A stretch of DNA of 42,358 bases from Coriobacteriia bacterium (GTDB lineage: Bacteria; Actinomycetota; Coriobacteriia; Coriobacteriales; Atopobiaceae), in NCBI GenBank assembly GCA_003150175.1, contig QAKZ01000022.1:8470-50827 (forward strand), in the 5' to 3' direction. Position 1 is the stretch's first letter. Every line of letters starts with the position of its first letter. Shown here piece after piece: positions 17,430 through 28,100 of the stretch. The translations under genes and the position numbers were made by a program. The notes beneath the pieces were generated by a model. The model was not told where the DNA came from. It saw only the letters and a program-made list of their open reading frames with translations, and did no database searches.

Positions 17430-20069
17430 ATGAAGGAGACATTCGATATCCAGGGTATGACCTGCGCGTCCTGTTCGGCGCGGGTCCAAAAGGCCGCAGC
17501 AGGCGTCCTCGGCGTGACCGAGGCCGACGTCAACCTGCTCAAGAACTCGATGGAGCTCGACTACGACGGCACGGACGCCACTGCGACCGCCGTTTGCGAC
17601 GCCATCGAGCGCGCGGGGTACGGCGCCGTTCGCCGCGTCGCAGCCAATGGCAGGAAGGCTGCCCCCGCAGCGCTCGGCGACGCCGCGGCGAAGGCCGCAC
17701 ATGAGCGCCTCGTGCAGCTCGTGGTCTCTATCGCGTTCTCGGCCCCGCTCTTCTACATCGCCATGGGGCCCATGTTCGGCTGGCCCGGGGTGCCCGGCCT
17801 CGACGGCATGGACAACATGATGGCATCGACCATCACCCAACTGCTCCTGTGCATCCCCATCCTCTTCGTCAACCGCCACTACTTCATCACCGGTTTCCGC
17901 ACGCTCTGGCATCGCTCGCCGAACATGGACTCGCTCATCGCCCTCGGCTCCGCCGCGAGCTTCGCGTACAGCCTTGTCTCCGTCTACCGTATGGCCTGGG
18001 CTTTCGGCGCGATGGACATGGCCGCCGCCCATGACGCGATGCACGGGCTGTACCTCGACTCCGCGGGCATGATCCTCGCCCTCATCGACCTCGGCAAATA
18101 CTTCGAGGCCCGCGCCAAGGGCAAGACGACCGACGCTATCGCGGCACTCATGGACCTCTCGCCCAAGACCGCCCTCGTGGTGCGCGACGGCGCCGAGGTC
18201 GAGGTCCCCACCGAGGAGGTCCGGGTCGGCGACCGCGTGGTCGTGCGCGCCGGCGAGTCGGTGCCGGTGGACGGGCGGGTCGTCGAGGGGTCCGCCGCCC
18301 TCGACGAGTCCGCCATCACGGGCGAGCCCGTCCCTGTGGAGAAGAACGTCGGCGACCGTGTGACGGGCGCCACCACCTCGACGAGCGGCTGGTTCGCCAT
18401 GGAGGCCACCTCCGTCGGCGACGACACGACGCTCGCCGGCATCATCCGCCTCGTCGACGAGGCGACGAGCACGAAGGCCCCCATCGAGCGTATGGCCGAC
18501 AAGATCGCGGGCGTCTTCGTCCCCGTCGTCATGGCGATCGCGGCGGTCACCTTCATCGTCTGGATGGCGATCTCGGGCGACTTCGCCACGGCGCTCAACC
18601 ACTGCATCAGCATCCTCGTGATCTCGTGCCCCTGCGCCCTGGGCCTCGCCACACCCACGGCCATCATGGTCGGCTGCGGCCGCGGCGCCGCCAACGGCAT
18701 CCTGATCAAGTCCGCCGAATCCCTCGAGGGGGCGTGCGCGCTCGACTACGTCGTCATGGACAAGACGGGCACCGTTACCGCCGGCGCCCCCTCGGTGACC
18801 GACGTCGTGGTCGCCGACGGCGCCTCCGAGCAGGAGCTCGTTTATGTGGCCGCCGCCCTCGAGCAGAAGAGCGAGCACCCGCTCGCGAAGGCGGTCTGCG
18901 AGTTCGCGGCACGGAGGCGCGAGGCCGCGGGGCAGGGGAGCGCCGTCGCCGATGGCGCCGCGCCGGCTGCCCCCGCCGTCGCCGACGGCGCCGCTGCGGC
19001 CACGTCAGCCGCCCCTGCGGTCGAGGGATTCTTGCAGATCGCGGGCGGCGGCATCGTCGCCGCGGTCGACGGGTCCGAGGCGCTCGCGGGCAACGCGTGC
19101 CTGATGGCACAGAAGGGCATCGCGCTCGGTGCGCTCGCCGCGCGCGCCGACGCCCTCGCGGCCGACGGCAAGACCCCGCTCTTCTTTGCCCGCGCTGGGC
19201 GCGTGCTCGGGCTTCTTGGCGTGGCGGACCCCGTCAAGCCCACGAGCGCCGCGGCCGTCGCGCGGCTGCGCGCCATGGGCGTGCGGACCCTGCTGCTCAC
19301 CGGCGACCAGCGCATCACCGCCGAGGCGGTCGCGCGCGCGGTCGGCGTCGACGAGGTCGTGGCCGGCGTCCTGCCCGACCAGAAGGAGCTCAAGGTCCGC
19401 GAGCTGCAGCGCGCGGGGCACAAGGTCGCCATGGTCGGCGACGGCATCAACGACGCTCCAGCGCTCGCGCGCGCGGACATCGGCATCGCCATCGGCGCGG
19501 GCACGGACGTGGCCATAAGCTCGGCGGACGTCGTCCTCATGAAGTCCGACCCCGCCGACGTGGCGACCGCCATCGAGCTTTCGCGCGCGACCATGCGCAA
19601 CATCAAGCAGAACCTCTTTTGGGCGCTGTTCTACAACTCGATCTGCATCCCGGTCGCGGCGGGCGTCCTCTCGCCGCTTGGTGTAACACTTAACCCAATG
19701 ATCGCAGCTGCAGCCATGGGCTTCTCGTCGGTCTTTGTGGTGGGCAACGCGCTGCGCCTGCGCACCTGGAAGCCGAGCGAGGGCAACGAGCCGACTCCGG
19801 CGGGGACCGTTCAGGTCTCGGTCGAGCAAGATAATCGGAGCACGACGGAAGGAAAACCAATGGTAGACAAGAAACTCAAGGTCGAGGGCATGATGTGCCA
19901 GCACTGCGTCAAGCACGTCAAGGAGGCGCTCGAGGGCGTCGACGGCGTCGCGTCCGCGGACGTGGACCTCGAGGCCGGCACCGCGGTGGCCCACTGCGAC
20001 GCCGCGGTGAGCGACGAGGCGCTCCTCGCTGCCGTCCGCGCGGCCGACTACACCTGCGAGATGGCGTAG
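17430..20069 (+). CDS. copA: Copper-exporting P1B-type ATPase with C-terminal CopZ-like domain
   Basis: 879 residues; exports Cu(I) using ATP. Order: N-terminal heavy-metal domain (GMTCASC, Cys12/Cys15), membrane helices, actuator domain with the TGEP loop, CPC ion site at 400-402 ([11 protein letters not shown]), phosphorylation Asp444 (DKTGTVT), nucleotide domain, [10 protein letters not shown] hinge and last helices. The nucleotide domain contains an Ala-rich insertion with two VADGAA blocks (about residues 505-530). Unlike most CopA proteins a second metal-binding domain ([13 protein letters not shown]) follows the last helix after a linker of about 40 residues, which itself contains a ribosome-site-like AAGGAA and an ATG. 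I chose the ATG at 17430, preceded by GAGGTGA, over the GTG at 17421. Operon with csoR. Confidence 0.93.
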   Translation: MKETFDIQGMTCASCSARVQKAAAGVLGVTEADVNLLKNSMELDYDGTDATATAVCDAIERAGYGAVRRVAANGRKAAPAALGDAAAKAAHERLVQLVVSIAFSAPLFYIAMGPMFGWPGVPGLDGMDNMMASTITQLLLCIPILFVNRHYFITGFRTLWHRSPNMDSLIALGSAASFAYSLVSVYRMAWAFGAMDMAAAHDAMHGLYLDSAGMILALIDLGKYFEARAKGKTTDAIAALMDLSPKTALVVRDGAEVEVPTEEVRVGDRVVVRAGESVPVDGRVVEGSAALDESAITGEPVPVEKNVGDRVTGATTSTSGWFAMEATSVGDDTTLAGIIRLVDEATSTKAPIERMADKIAGVFVPVVMAIAAVTFIVWMAISGDFATALNHCISILVISCPCALGLATPTAIMVGCGRGAANGILIKSAESLEGACALDYVVMDKTGTVTAGAPSVTDVVVADGASEQELVYVAAALEQKSEHPLAKAVCEFAARRREAAGQGSAVADGAAPAAPAVADGAAAATSAAPAVEGFLQIAGGGIVAAVDGSEALAGNACLMAQKGIALGALAARADALAADGKTPLFFARAGRVLGLLGVADPVKPTSAAAVARLRAMGVRTLLLTGDQRITAEAVARAVGVDEVVAGVLPDQKELKVRELQRAGHKVAMVGDGINDAPALARADIGIAIGAGTDVAISSADVVLMKSDPADVATAIELSRATMRNIKQNLFWALFYNSICIPVAAGVLSPLGVTLNPMIAAAAMGFSSVFVVGNALRLRTWKPSEGNEPTPAGTVQVSVEQDNRSTTEGKPMVDKKLKVEGMMCQHCVKHVKEALEGVDGVASADVDLEAGTAVAHCDAAVSDEALLAAVRAADYTCEMA
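19860..20069 (+). other. copZ: Possible internal translation start for a CopZ-like copper chaperone
   Basis: In frame within copA, an ATG at 19860 is preceded by GGAAGGAAAACCA and would give a 69-residue protein beginning [16 protein letters not shown], the size and layout of free CopZ. The preceding linker ([10 protein letters not shown]) reads like a translated intergenic leader. This suggests a former separate copZ fused to copA by loss of the copA stop codon, with the ribosome site perhaps still active. Separate expression is an inference. Confidence 0.45.
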
Positions 20070-20102
20070 CGCGGCCCTGCCGGACCAGGGATTCCGATAC
20101 TC

Positions 20103-20146
20103 GCCGCCCCGCCGCAGTGCTCACCTGCGGCGGGGCGGCGGCGTTT
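20103..20146 (+). terminator. Strong hairpin terminator after copA
   Basis: A perfect 15-bp GC-rich stem, GCCGCCCCGCCGCAG with its complement, loop TGCTCAC, followed by GGCGTTTA. The T-tract is short, but stem strength and position fit a terminator. Confidence 0.7.
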
Positions 20147-20244
20147 ATCGGTTGGGCTTGGGCCGACGACTTGATGCCTGACGGCTTGGGGCCCGACGAC
20201 TTCCCGCCGCTCGCCTCCCGGATGATATCCGTCCGCGGTTGTAG

Positions 20245-22467
<2,223 letters not shown>

Positions 22468-22526
22468 GCGCCCCTGGTCCCGCTGTCACCCCCGACCCGC
22501 CGTCGCTCCCGACCCGGCGCCGCCGC

Positions 22527-22979
22527 TCAGGGCATGTCCCAGGTGCCGTCCTGAGGCAGCTTGCCCTGGGCGGCCATACGCTCCTGGACGGAGCGGAGCG
22601 AGACCATGCGGTGCGCCCCTTCTTTCCAGCTCTCCAGGGTGCCCGCCCTGCAGAGCTGGCCGATCCTCGCGCGCGTGATCCCGAGCAGCGAGGCGGCGTC
22701 GGAGGCCGTTATCGCGGGGACTCCCATGGCCGAGCGCTCGATCGCGATCGTGACCACGCGGCCGCCGTGGCGCGCGATCCCGCTGCAGGCGGGAAGCATG
22801 AGCGCGTCGCGCGAGGCGATGCTGCGGTCGACTTTGTCGGCCAGCCAGCGGGTGGCGTCGCCGAGCGCCTCGTCCAGGTCGCTGACGAGCCATGACGCTT
22901 CTTCGGAGCCCAGGGGCTGGAGAACCATAGAGTTCTCGCCATCCGGGGAGTACAGCTCGAACTCGCCAAGGTAGACCAT
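22527..22979 (-). CDS. HicB-like / excisionase-type DNA-binding protein (orphan)
   Basis: 150 residues from the ATG at 22979. The N-terminal half (ELYSPDGENSMVLQPLG, DLDEALGDATRWLADKV, GRVVTIAIE) resembles the partial RNase H fold of HicB antitoxins. Residues about 100-140 form a helix-turn-helix of the MerR/excisionase kind (ITASDAASLLGITRARIGQLCRAGTLESWKEG, MVSLRSVQERM). No HicA-like toxin ORF fits on either side, so it may be an orphan antitoxin or a plain regulator. The start is uncertain: an in-frame ATG at 23021 adds 14 residues, but an AT-rich stretch with a -10-like TATACA on the minus strand lies between the two, favouring 22979. It is divergent from the flavodiiron gene, which it could regulate. 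Confidence 0.6.
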   Translation of the reverse strand: MVYLGEFELYSPDGENSMVLQPLGSEEASWLVSDLDEALGDATRWLADKVDRSIASRDALMLPACSGIARHGGRVVTIAIERSAMGVPAITASDAASLLGITRARIGQLCRAGTLESWKEGAHRMVSLRSVQERMAAQGKLPQDGTWDMP

Positions 22980-23127
22980 GGCGTACTCATTTCTAAACAG
23001 CTCAATAATGTATATAGACATTAGAATATTCAGATTTCTTTGGGATTTCGTCGTCCCGCGAAGTCCGACTAAAGGTAGCGAATCGGTCCCGAGCGCGGCG
23101 AACAAAGCCGTCGGCGGGCCCGCGCGG

Positions 23128-23138
23128 TGGTATAGAAT
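23128..23138 (+). promoter_or_regulatory. Putative extended -10 promoter of the flavodiiron gene
   Basis: TGGTATAGAAT, an extended -10 element, lies about 45 bp before the start codon at 23182. No convincing -35 is visible. Confidence 0.35.
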
Positions 23139-23181
23139 GGCGCGGAAAACATAGTCTCGATCTCGACCAGATGGAGGAACC

Positions 23182-24345
23182 ATGGAGATCACCAAGGATA
23201 TCAAGTACGTCGGCGTGAACGACCACGACATCGACCTCTTCGAGGGGCAGTACGATGTGCGAGAGGGCGGGATGGCGTACAACTCCTACGTCGTCCTCGG
23301 CGCGCAGAAGGTTGCCGTGATGGACTCCGTCGACGCTCACTTCGTCGACGAGTGGCTCGGCAACGTCGATGCCGCGCTCGCCGGCTGCACCCCCGACTAC
23401 CTGGTCGTCCAGCACATGGAGCCCGACCACTCCGCCGGCATCGCCTCGTTCATGGAGAAGTACCCCGCCGCCCAGGTCGTCGCCTCCGCGCCGGCCTTCA
23501 AGATGATGGTCGCCTACTTCGGGACCGACTTCGCCGATCGCAAGGTCGTCGCGAAGGATGGCTCGACCCTCGACCTCGGCGGCCACGTGCTCACCTTCGT
23601 GGGCGCGACGAACGTCCACTGGCCGGAGGTCCTCTTTACCTATGACGCCGCGGACAAGGTGCTCTTCTCGGCCGACGCGTTCGGCAAGTTCGGCGCGCTC
23701 GACTACGACGACCCCGAGGGCTGGGCGTGCGAGGCGCGCCGTTACTACTTCGGCATCGTGGGCAAGTTCGGCAAGAACGTCCAGAACGTCCTCAAGAAGG
23801 CCGCGGCCCTCGACATCCAGAAGATCTGCCCGCTCCACGGCCCCGTCCTCGACGAGAACCTCGGCTACTACCTGGACACCTACAACACCTGGTCTTCTTA
23901 CCAGCCGGAGGACCGCGGCGTGACCATCGCCTACGCGAGCGTCTACGGCCACACCAAGCAGGCCGCCCTCGAGCTCGCGGAGGCACTGCGCGAGCGCGGC
24001 CAGGAGGTCTCGGTCTTCGACCTCGCGCGCGACGACATGGCCGAGGCCGTTGAGGACGCCTTCCGCTACGACCGCCTCGTCCTCGCGAGCGTGACGTACA
24101 ACGCGGGCATCTTCCCGTTCATGAGCACCTTCATCCACACGCTCGCCGAGCACGCCTACCAGAACCGCAAGGTCGCCTTCGTCGAGGCCGGCTCCTGGGC
24201 GCCGATGGCCGCCAAGGTCATGCGCGGCGAGGTCGAGCAGATGAAGGACATCGAGCTCGCGGATACCGTCGTGACCGTCAAGGGCGCCGTCGACGACGCC
24301 TCACGCGCCCAGATCGCGGCGCTCGCCGACGAGCTCTCCAAGTAG
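23182..24345 (+). CDS. A-type flavodiiron protein (FprA family, O2/NO reductase)
   Basis: 387 residues. The N-terminal metallo-beta-lactamase-like domain binds the diiron centre through H78-x-E80-x-D82-H83 (QHMEPDHSAG), a later His in TNVHWPEV, the Asp in FSADAFG and the His in PLHGP. The C-terminal flavodoxin domain (from about residue 250, VTIAYASVYGHTKQAALELA) binds FMN. Such enzymes reduce O2 to water or NO to N2O in the cytosol and protect anaerobes. No rubredoxin domain is fused and none is encoded nearby, so the electron donor is elsewhere. Start follows GGAGG. The HicB-like gene is divergent and a large repeat array follows. Confidence 0.93.
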   Translation: MEITKDIKYVGVNDHDIDLFEGQYDVREGGMAYNSYVVLGAQKVAVMDSVDAHFVDEWLGNVDAALAGCTPDYLVVQHMEPDHSAGIASFMEKYPAAQVVASAPAFKMMVAYFGTDFADRKVVAKDGSTLDLGGHVLTFVGATNVHWPEVLFTYDAADKVLFSADAFGKFGALDYDDPEGWACEARRYYFGIVGKFGKNVQNVLKKAAALDIQKICPLHGPVLDENLGYYLDTYNTWSSYQPEDRGVTIAYASVYGHTKQAALELAEALRERGQEVSVFDLARDDMAEAVEDAFRYDRLVLASVTYNAGIFPFMSTFIHTLAEHAYQNRKVAFVEAGSWAPMAAKVMRGEVEQMKDIELADTVVTVKGAVDDASRAQIAALADELSK

Positions 24346-24406
24346 GGGAGCGGCCGCGCCATCCCTCTGCCGCGGCGACTGCGGCGAGGTCGCCGCGCGC
24401 TTGCCC

Positions 24407-24775
24407 GCACCGGAATCCGGGACCGTCGGTAACCGCGCGCCGGAATCGGGGAGTGTCGGCAAGAAACCCGCGCCGAGCTGCGGATGGGGGCGGAGAGCCC
24501 GCACCGTAATGGGGGACCGTCGGTAACCGTGCGCCGGAATCGGGGAGCGTCGGTACCGACGGTCCCCATTTCTGGTGAGGGGGTTACCGACGGTCCCCCT
24601 TTCTGGTGAGAAACGACCGGCTCGAGCCCTTCTTTCACCGGAATTCGGGACCGTCGGTACCGACACTCCGGAAATCTCGTGCGCCTCTTACCGACCCTCC
24701 CGGATTCCGGTGCAGGATTACCGACACTCCCCGATTCCGGTGCGCCTCTTAGCGATGCTCCTGGATCTCCGTGTG
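24407..24775. repeat. Intergenic phased repeat array B2 (GTCGGTA units, two head-to-head centres)
   Basis: Same unit as array B1. Rightward units start at 24407, 24437, 24501, 24531 and 24634. Leftward units have their CCGAC at 24556, 24587, 24660, 24691, 24721 and (as GCGAT) 24752, with steps of 30-31. Orientation flips at 24555/24556 and 24659/24660, both exactly GTCGGTACCGAC, 104 bp apart, against 105 bp in B1. The 64-bp gap between units 2 and 3 contains GGCAAGAAACCCGCGCCGAG, a match to the array A unit. The array lies between the flavodiiron gene and gltB, about 380 bp before gltB. Confidence 0.82.
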
Positions 24776-24795
24776 TCCAAGCTGCTCCGCCGCCT

Positions 24796-24968
24796 GGTAA
24801 AGCTCCCGCCGTGCCGCGCTTGTCTGCATCGCAGCCGGGTAAAGCTCCCGCCCCGCCTTCTCGCCGCGCTTGCCCACCCCGCCGCCGGCAAGAAACCCCG
24901 CCGCCGGCAGGAAGCCCTCGCCCCCCCGCACGCGAGCACCGCAGATTTCCCGCGGGTTTCTTGCCCGC
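24796..24968. repeat. Degenerate mixed repeats between array B2 and gltB
   Basis: GGTAAAGCTCCCGCC occurs at 24796 and 24838. GCCGGCAAGAAACCCC (24884) and GCCGGCAGGAAGCCCT (24903) are followed by the reverse-oriented GCGGGTTTCTTGCCCGCG near 24952. These resemble array A units in decayed form, again ending with a flip of orientation. The rest of the 806-bp gap (24970-25140) shows no clear feature beyond the gltB ribosome site. Confidence 0.45.
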
Positions 24969-25151
24969 GTCGGGCGCGTGACGACGCGGGAACGTGCGCG
25001 TCAACGCACCGTAGCGACTTCGTCTCCTTTTTTCTGACGCGCGTCCGCGACTCCTAAACTCCTTTCCTAGCATTCGCGTACTGCCGCCGAGCGGCGTGCG
25101 CGCTCGGCCCCGCGCCGCCCGCGCACGCCCTCGACAAGGAGAGGAAACCCA

Positions 25152-28100
25152 ATGACCCAAACAGAGGACAAGACCCGCCAGCCGGGCCTCTACCGCAGCG
25201 AATACGAGCACGACGCCTGCGGCATCGGCGCCATCGCGCACCTCAAGGGCGTCCGCAGCCACCAGACCCTCGACGACGCGCTCTCGGTCCTCGTCAACCT
25301 CGAGCACCGCGGCGGCAAGGGCCTCGAGCGCAACACCGGCGACGGCGCCGGCGTGCTCTTCCAGATCCCGCACCGGTTCTTCCGCAAGGAGGCGCAGAAA
25401 GAGGGTCAGCTCCTCCCCGACGAGGGCGACTACGGCGTGGCCATGCTCTTCTTCCCGCACGACGATGCGCAGGGCGTCGCCGACGCCAAGCGCGTCTTCG
25501 AGGAGGGCTGCGCCGCCAACGGCGTGCCCCTGCTGTTCTGGCGAGAAGTCCCCGTCGACCCGCACGACCTCGGCGACTCCGCCCGCGCCTGCATGCCGAC
25601 CATCCTGCAGGCCTTCCTTCGCCGCCCCGAGGCATGCCCGCGCGGCATCGACTTCGAGCGCAAGCTCTACGTCACCCGCCGCACCATCGAGCGCGCCGCC
25701 GACGCGAACCCCGCGCTCAAGGGCAAGATCTTCTACGTCTGCTCGATGTCCACGCGCACCATCGTCTATAAGGGCATGCTCGTGGCCACGCAGATGCGCC
25801 GCTTCTTCATCGACCTGAACGACGCCGCGGTCGAGACCTCCCTCGCGCTCGTGCACTCCCGCTACTCCACGAACACCACGCCCTCCTGGGAGCGCGCGCA
25901 CCCGAACCGCTACATCATCCACAACGGCGAGATCAACACCCTGCGCGGCAACGTCAGCTGGATCCGCGCCCGCGAGCCGCACCTCTACAGCCCGGTGCTC
26001 GGCGCCGACCTCCAGAAGGTCATGCCCGTCATCAACAAAGAGGGCTCCGACTCCGCCATCCTCGACAACGTGCTCGAGTTCCTGACCATGAACGGGCGAC
26101 CGCTCGACCGCGCCGTGACCCTCATGATCCCCGAGCCCTGGGACAAAAACCCCAACCTCTCGGACAAGCGCCGCAGCTACGACGCCTACCAGTCCATGCT
26201 CATGGAGCCTTGGGACGGCCCGGCCGCCATCGCCTTCACCGACGGCAAGATGCTCGGCGCCGCCCTCGACCGCAACGGCCTGCGCCCGGCGCGCTACTAC
26301 GTCACCCGCGACGACCGCATCATCCTCTCGTCCGAGGTCGGCACCATCGATGTCGACCCGGCGAACATCCAGCAGGCCGGCTGCCTCGGTCCCGGCGAGA
26401 TGCTCGAGGTCGACCCCGACCAGGGCCGCGTGATCTGGAACGACGAGATCCGCGACAAGTACGCCAACCAGAAGCCCTTCCGCGACTGGCTGGACGACGA
26501 GACCCTCGACATCTCCGACCTGCGCGAGCCCGCCGCGGGCGAGCTGCCCGCCCTCCGCGACGCCGGCGTGCGCCTGACCGAGCGCATGGCGCGCCTCGGC
26601 TACCACTACGACGACGTCGACGAGGCCATCCGCCCGATGGCGACGGCCGCCAAGGTGCCGCTGGCGTCCATGGGCGTCGACGCGCCGCTGGCCTGCCTCT
26701 CGAAGAAGACCCGCTCGTTCTACGACTACTTCCACCAGCTCTTCGCCCAGGTCACGAACCCGCCGATCGACGCTTTGCGCGAGAGCCTCGTGACCTCCCA
26801 GGTGCTCTACCTCGGCAACCACGGCAACCTCCTCGAGGACTGCCGCGACACCTGCCGCCTCGTGCGCCTGCAGGGGCCGCTGCTCTCCAAGGACGCGTTC
26901 GAGCGCATCTGCGCCATCGACCGCGTGGGCTTCAGGACTGCGCGCCTGGCCGCCGTCTACGGCCGCGCCGACGGCGAGGGCGCCCTCGAGCGCGCGCTCG
27001 ACGCGCTCGCCGCGGGCGCCGAGAAGGCCATCCGCGACGGCGCGAACATCATCGTGATCTCGGACCGCGCCGCCGAAGGCGAGGTGCCCATCCCGTCGCT
27101 TCTCGCCCTGGGCTGCGTGCACAACCACCTCATCCGCGCCGGCCTGCGCATGGATGCCGACCTCGTGGTCGAGTGCGGCGACGCCCTGTGCGCGCACGAC
27201 TTCGCCTGCCTCGTCGGCTACTCCGCCTCGGGCATCTACCCCTACATGGCGCACGAGTGCATAGCCGACCTGTGCGAGAAGGGCGCCATCAAGCTCCCCG
27301 TCGAGGAGGCCCAGGCCAACTACAACCGCGCCGTGACCGCCGGCATCACCTCGATCATGTCCAAGATGGGCATCTCGACCATGCAGGGCTACCACTCCGC
27401 GCAGATCTTCGAGATCCTCGGCCTCTCCGACGAGCTCGTCCAGAAGTACTTTACCGCGACGGCCACGCGCATCGGCGGCCTTTCCATCGACGACGTCGAG
27501 CGCGAGCAGGACGACCGCTACGACGCCGCGATGGCCCTCGCCAAGACCCCGGCGCCCGACCAGCTGCCGAGCCTCGGCCTCACCAAGTGGCGCCCGGTCG
27601 GCGGCGAGGAGCACCTCATCGACCCGAAGACCGTCTACCTGCTGCGCCACGCCTGCGTCGAGGGCGACTACGACGAGTTCAAGGAGTACTCCGAGTACAC
27701 GCACCGCCGCGGCCGGGCCGTCACCCTGCGCGACCTCATGGACTTCGACTACGCGGGCCGCACCCCCGTGCCGCTCGAGGAGGTCGAGCCCGTCGAGTCC
27801 ATCATGACCCGCTTCAACACCGGCGCCATGTCCTACGGCTCCATCAGCCGCGAGCAGCACGAGTGCCTGGCCATCGCCATGAACCGCATCCACGGCCGCT
27901 CCAACACCGGCGAGGGCGGCGAGGACCCCGCGCGCGAGACCCCGCTGCCGAACGGCGACTCAAAGAAGTCCGCCATCAAGCAGGTTGCCTCCGGCCGCTT
28001 CGGCGTGACCTCCCGCTACCTCCGCTCCGCCATCGAGATCCAGATCAAGATGGCCCAGGGCGCCAAGCCCGGCGAGGGCGGCCACCTGCCCGGCAAGAAG

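Noticed and set aside
22527..23282. Long version of the HicB-like protein extending to 23282
   Set aside because: The extra segment would run through the divergent promoter region and the start of the flavodiiron gene on the opposite strand.
24301..24666. Minus-strand open frame over array B2 with repeated TVPDSG-like peptides
   Set aside because: Peptide repeats come from the DNA units; the 31-nt steps change frame and units appear on both strands.
24156..27893. Very long open frame on the minus strand opposite the fprA end and gltB
   Set aside because: It is antisense to strongly conserved gltB, has low-complexity Val/Ala/Gly/Asp/Arg/His composition and no ribosome site; it is a product of GC-rich codon bias. 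The same applies to the minus-strand frames at 27960-31118, 8191-10521, 5617-7419, 17412-18878 and 19918-22032.
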